A DNA stretch of 64,000 bases from Taeniopygia guttata (lineage: Eukaryota; Chordata; Aves; Passeriformes; Estrildidae). The stretch spans positions 40,695,501 to 40,759,500 of the forward strand of contig NC_133024.1 of NCBI RefSeq assembly GCF_048771995.1. The letters are read 5' to 3'. The notes below the pieces were generated by a model. That model did no database searches. It saw nothing but the letters and a program-made list of their open reading frames with translations, and was not told where the DNA came from. The translations under genes were made by a program, and so were the position numbers. Positions 12,721-64,000 of this stretch are shown here, in pieces. How positions within the stretch are numbered: the stretch's first letter is position 1; the number at the start of each line of letters is the position of its first letter.

Positions 12721-15379
12721 GTCAAGGCACTTGAGATATAAAAGCTTTGAGCTTGGACTTCCTCAAGATGGTAAAATCCTGATCTTCATCTTCCTGTATA
12801 AGGTCTCCAGTAGGTTGTGTTTTAAAAGAAAAAAGCAGAGCAAGTAGAGATGTTAATTCCTGCCCTCATCTGGGATCTAGATTCTGACTCTGAAGCAGAC
12901 AATGACTCCTGCCCTGCAAGCTTGAATTACTGAAGAGTAACCCTTGGGGTGGTGGTGGAGAAAGGGGGAAATTCATATATACCACAGACTTCTATTCACT
13001 GTTTTAGATACATTTTTATTTGGCTTTATTTGGCTTTTTATTTGACTTGAACCTGGAATCTCTTATCAGTGCAAGTGCCTAGAATTGGACATTGATACCC
13101 CATAAAGCTTCTGCAGGAACTGAACTTCACTGCCATGTACAGTGCCTTCTATGCTGGGTGGTTCTAGTCCTCATTACAGACTGGATGCAGGATCTGAACT
13201 TTAATTCGCTCTCCATCAGACTTACTGCACAGTATTTTAACACTGGAAAGATTAATTTATGTCACAAATTAATATATAGACTGATAATTACCCCCTTCCT
13301 CCTCCATTTGGCTAATTTGCATGGCTTAACTATCCCTCAGTGATGCTGAAGACTTCTGCAGGGGGGGGGAGGTGCTGCCATTCAGGTTCTTCACTACTAG
13401 TCCAACTCGAACAGGCTGCTCCTCTGTCACCAGCTGACCTTTGCCTTAAAGACTGATGCACTTTGCAGAGGTACAACAGGGCTGGTCCTCTGTAATTTGA
13501 TTTTTGTTTGCCATGGAAAGGCTGGTTTGTTTGCTTTGCACTTAAGGCCCACAGTTTATTCAGCACTGTAAAACTCTTCAAAATCACACATAAGAAAATA
13601 AGTGAAAAGCAAACAATGATGAAAATTCGTCTGCTTAAAAGGGAGTGACTACTATTGCTTAACAGTATATACTTATCAGACTTCATTTCACAGAAGATGC
13701 ATCTTCCACCCTCCAAATGTATTCTGTGAGATGATAAAATCCTCAACATTTAAAAAAACCAAGTTCAATGTCTGTGTTTAAAAGAGTACTGTGCCTGACT
13801 TTCTTCAACAGCCATAAACATGGCTGTTGTTCATGACATCAGAGGATACTGAGGTCAGTGTTTAAACTGAAAGTCCCAATTTAACTTTTATTATTGTGCA
13901 CTGCTTAAACTGGAACTACTGAATCATAATCTATGATAGGTAAATGGCACAACATTAAAGAAATTAATTCCATAGTTCAGAGTTTCCTGTTCTGATCCCT
14001 CTGGGTCAGTCCTGAAGTCCTTGCTCATTTCCTTACTCCTGATTCATCAGAGTGTTTAAACACTCAAGATTTCTGTGGGGTTTTGAGCACATGCTAGTTG
14101 ATTCAACACTTTAATCAGATAAAATCCTTACTGTCAGTGGAATTATTTTTCCATAAAGACCTAAAGTTTCAGTCTTTTGTTTGTTTGGTTTTTAAATCCT
14201 GCATTTGAGTCCACACAACTTGAAATTAAAAATTTATGTGTTTGGTAGTTGTTGCCACACATCACTCCCTGCCCAAACCAGTTCTTTCACTTTGGCTATT
14301 TAATCACTGGCTAATAATATTAGTGGCAAGAGGAATTTAACAGATGGGATAGTGCTAGAGTAGGTGGGAACTTGTTGAGAAGAAGTTTATAATAATTTGT
14401 ATCACATGCTACCACTTTACATTGCATTTAAACACTGAGAAGAAAGGCACACTTTTTCTTTATCCCCTCTTGAGCTACCATTAAAAAAATCTTTAGCCAT
14501 TTAACATCTTGAAGTATACCGTAGCTTTATTTTCCCTCAGTGCTTGGGTGTGAGCAAAATTTATTGGGGGAAAAAAACATGGAAGTGTGTTGCAAAACAC
14601 TTGGAGAAAACAGAATGGAGAAAATATAGGGGAATGGCTCCTTAAATCTCACATACATAGCTGCTATACAGCAACTTGGGCTGCTGAACTGCAGCCCACT
14701 GCACTGTTAGAAAATCTAGTGAGTATGTAGTAAGCAATTAATTCTACTGAAACTGTGTTAATATAGGGCTTCTTAACAGGCTTATTATATCAATTTATTC
14801 TGAATTCCTTTGGTACAAGCCTGTTTGATGATGTCTCAGAAGTCAAATCTTTGGAAGCCTTTTAGAGGCCAATGAGACTAGGTGATGTGTGCCGGCAGTT
14901 TTGACTTCTAATCAAAGATGTGGGCCAGCTTAATTTAAAATTTTTTTAATTATTATTTTTTTTTTATAATTAGAAATCAACAGAAGCACTGCCAAACTTA
15001 CTAGACGTGGGAATGCTGCTAAGCCTGAGCAATAGATTAATGGGAAAATTACAGTTTTGGAAATTTGTGGCTAAGCAAGGACAGGCTTTGGACAGGGTAG
15101 GCTGCTGAAGGAAATAGCATGAAATGCACAGCAGCCTTAAATTCTCACTGCTTTGCCTGCAAGGGGCAGGAAATCCCCCAACTTGTGCAAGGTGTCCCTT
15201 GCTTTACTAGACTTGAGGAAATAATTTCCTGAAGTAACAATGGTCTTTCCTTTAATTTCGACTGGGAAGAGTTTGAAAGCACGGCTTTGATGTTCCCAAA
15301 CGGCTTTGCCCCTTGGGAAGCAAACAGCAGCCCTGGTTCGCTAGAAGCTTAGAATTCATAACTTTGGCCTTTTCCTAGC
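12721..15379. other. Intergenic DNA upstream of CFAP300
   Basis: AT-rich sequence leading into the CFAP300 CpG island. Open frames here, such as 13330-13749 on the minus strand, have no recognisable content. A run of eight or nine G near 13364 and an A/T-rich stretch at 14933-14970 are simple sequence. Distal CFAP300 regulatory elements may lie here but nothing specific can be seen. Confidence 0.45.
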
Positions 15380-15630
15380 TAGTTTTGGTGTTACGGCACT
15401 GGGGAGGCCTCGGCAAGGGCAGCAATGGCAGCCCCTGCCTCGGCCTGCGGGGCAAGCCTGAGTTTTCCTGGCGCAGAGACAGGAAGAGAGGGGAGAGGGG
15501 AGAAGGTTGGTGTTGAATGAAGGGATTTTGTAGGCAAACAACGAAGAGGAAAGCGTGCAGCCGAGTCGGCCGGCCCTCCCGGGCGGCGGAACGCTCGGAG
15601 CGGGGCCGGGCCGAGCGCCGGAGCGGCGCT

Positions 15631-15644
15631 GTCCCCACGGCAAC
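15631..15644 (+). promoter_or_regulatory. RFX X-box-like site
   Basis: GTCCCCACGGCAAC fits the RFX X-box layout (GTNRCC, 0-3 nt spacer, RGYAAC) with a perfect right half-site GGCAAC, a two-base spacer and one mismatch in the left half. It ends 16 bases before the CFAP300 ATG. RFX2 and RFX3 are known to activate motile-cilium genes through such sites near start sites, so the position agrees with the job of the gene. Binding is inferred. Confidence 0.55.
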
Positions 15645-15660
15645 CGCGGGCCGCGGGAAG

Positions 15661-36345
<20,685 letters not shown>

Positions 36346-36579
36346 TTATAAACCTGGCTGGTGCCCAGTTTTATAATGGAGATTGCCTTCTTTCTGTTGG
36401 GTTCAGGTAGACATTGCAGTTTTCTGACGAGGAAAGCTCTACTCCTTGATGACTGTGCTCAGAAGTGCTTCTCATTCACTCAAATGTTACTGTGTGGTTA
36501 ATGACAGTAGTTTTCAGGTATTTATAGTTCTTGAAGCTGTTTCTTGGCCGTTTCCCCCCTTCCCTCACCCGTGTTATTT

Positions 36580-36585
36580 AATAAA
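36580..36585 (+). terminator. CFAP300: CFAP300 poly(A) signal
   Basis: A canonical AATAAA lies 234 bp after the CFAP300 stop, followed within 40 bases by T-rich sequence ('gtcatttttatg') that could act as the downstream element. It is the only canonical hexamer between the stop codon and the YAP1 CpG island, so cleavage near 36600-36610 is inferred. Confidence 0.75.
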
Positions 36586-37231
36586 ATGTATTTCTCTAGA
36601 GGTCTCGTCATTTTTATGAGCCTGCTTTACAGACCCGCGACGCATATCTGCAGGGGAGACTCTGCAATCGGTGAAAGCTCAGCGGAACCGAAAGCTCAGC
36701 GGCAGAAAGCGCGGAGAGGACTGGCGGGAGGGGTCCCGGCTCGATGGCCCCTCCGGGCCGGTGGCAGGGAAGCGCGGCTGCCCCTCCCAACCCCCTCGCG
36801 AAGCGGCCTCCTGGAAGTTGGGATAGAAGTTCGGGAGAAAAAAAAGTTCTGGTTGGCGGCAGCAGGCGGGCGGGCGGCGGGCGGGAGAGGCGCGGGCGGG
36901 CGCGGAGCGCGGGCCGGTGCGGAGCGGGTCCGGGGGGGCCGCGCAGCGCCCCGGGCGGGAGGCGGTGCGGGCGGGCGCGCGCAGCAGCGCTGCGAGCACG
37001 GGCTCCCTCGCTCGGATACGGTGCGGGCGGGCTCAGGAGGGGCGGAGCCGGCGGCGGAGAGTGATTCGGGCGGGCGTAACTGCGAACTTTTGTTTGGTGT
37101 GTTGTGTGAGTTAGTTTCCGCCGCCGGGACAGAGGCGCCGGCCGGGCTGGGCCGGGCTCGGGGAAGCGCCGCACGGCCGGAGTTGTTTTGCCAGTTGCCG
37201 CGGGCGGGTCGGCTTCCCGACCGAGGGGTGA

Positions 37232-64000
<26,769 letters not shown>

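Noticed and set aside
1-15379. Final exon of CEP126, expected upstream in the vertebrate gene order
   Set aside because: No open frame with convincing similarity or splice border was found; it probably lies left of the window.
15517-15660. In-frame upstream ATG that would lengthen CFAP300 by 48 residues
   Set aside because: The extension is Arg/Ser-rich, would cover the X-box, and would make the protein longer than the family. The ATG at 15661 gives the usual N-terminus.

Overview
This window is vertebrate nuclear DNA, almost certainly from a bird. The evidence is several CR1 LINE fragments of avian type, two LTRs that I recognise as bird endogenous-retrovirus LTRs, an AT-rich background broken by two sharp CpG islands, and two spliced genes whose proteins are clear orthologues of vertebrate CFAP300 and YAP1. 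The order CFAP300 then YAP1, on the same strand, is the conserved vertebrate arrangement (human chromosome 11q22). I cannot fix the species; the YAP1 N-terminus differs from the chicken protein as I remember it.

Layout. Positions 1-15.5 kb are intergenic, with no gene I can support. They hold a CR1 3' fragment (2.5-2.7 kb) and a nested repeat cluster at 3.5-4.9 kb, where a solo-like retroviral LTR lies between a CR1 tail and an internally deleted CR1 body. CFAP300 lies on the + strand from 15,661 to 36,345. All seven coding exons were found by hand, with GT/AG borders and matching phases. They give 804 nt, or 267 codons plus stop, which equals the human length as I remember it. Its first exon is in a CpG island and has an RFX X-box-like site just before the ATG, as expected for a motile-cilium gene. 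A CR1 fragment lies in intron 6.

A poly(A) signal at 36,580 ends CFAP300. The YAP1 CpG island starts within about 100 bp, and the YAP1 ATG is at 37,352, so the two coding regions are only about 1 kb apart. YAP1 exon 1 (TEAD-binding domain) and exon 2 (14-3-3/LATS phosphorylation motif and the first part of WW1) are present. Exon 3 was not found, and the gene runs off the right end inside a very long intron 2. That intron carries a roughly 1.07 kb sense-oriented LTR at 53.4-54.5 kb and a long (about 2.5 kb) antisense CR1 at 57.7-60.2 kb.

How the genes relate. CFAP300 acts in assembly of axonemal dynein arms in motile cilia. YAP1 is the Hippo-pathway transcriptional coactivator. They share no known pathway; what links them here is tight tandem spacing. 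I see no operon, CRISPR array, phage, secretion or toxin system, and no convincing new gene family. The most useful second looks are the compact CFAP300-YAP1 junction, the X-box, the YAP1 upstream ORF, the G-rich block in YAP1 intron 1, the nested repeats, and one unexplained 152-codon antisense frame in CFAP300 intron 3.
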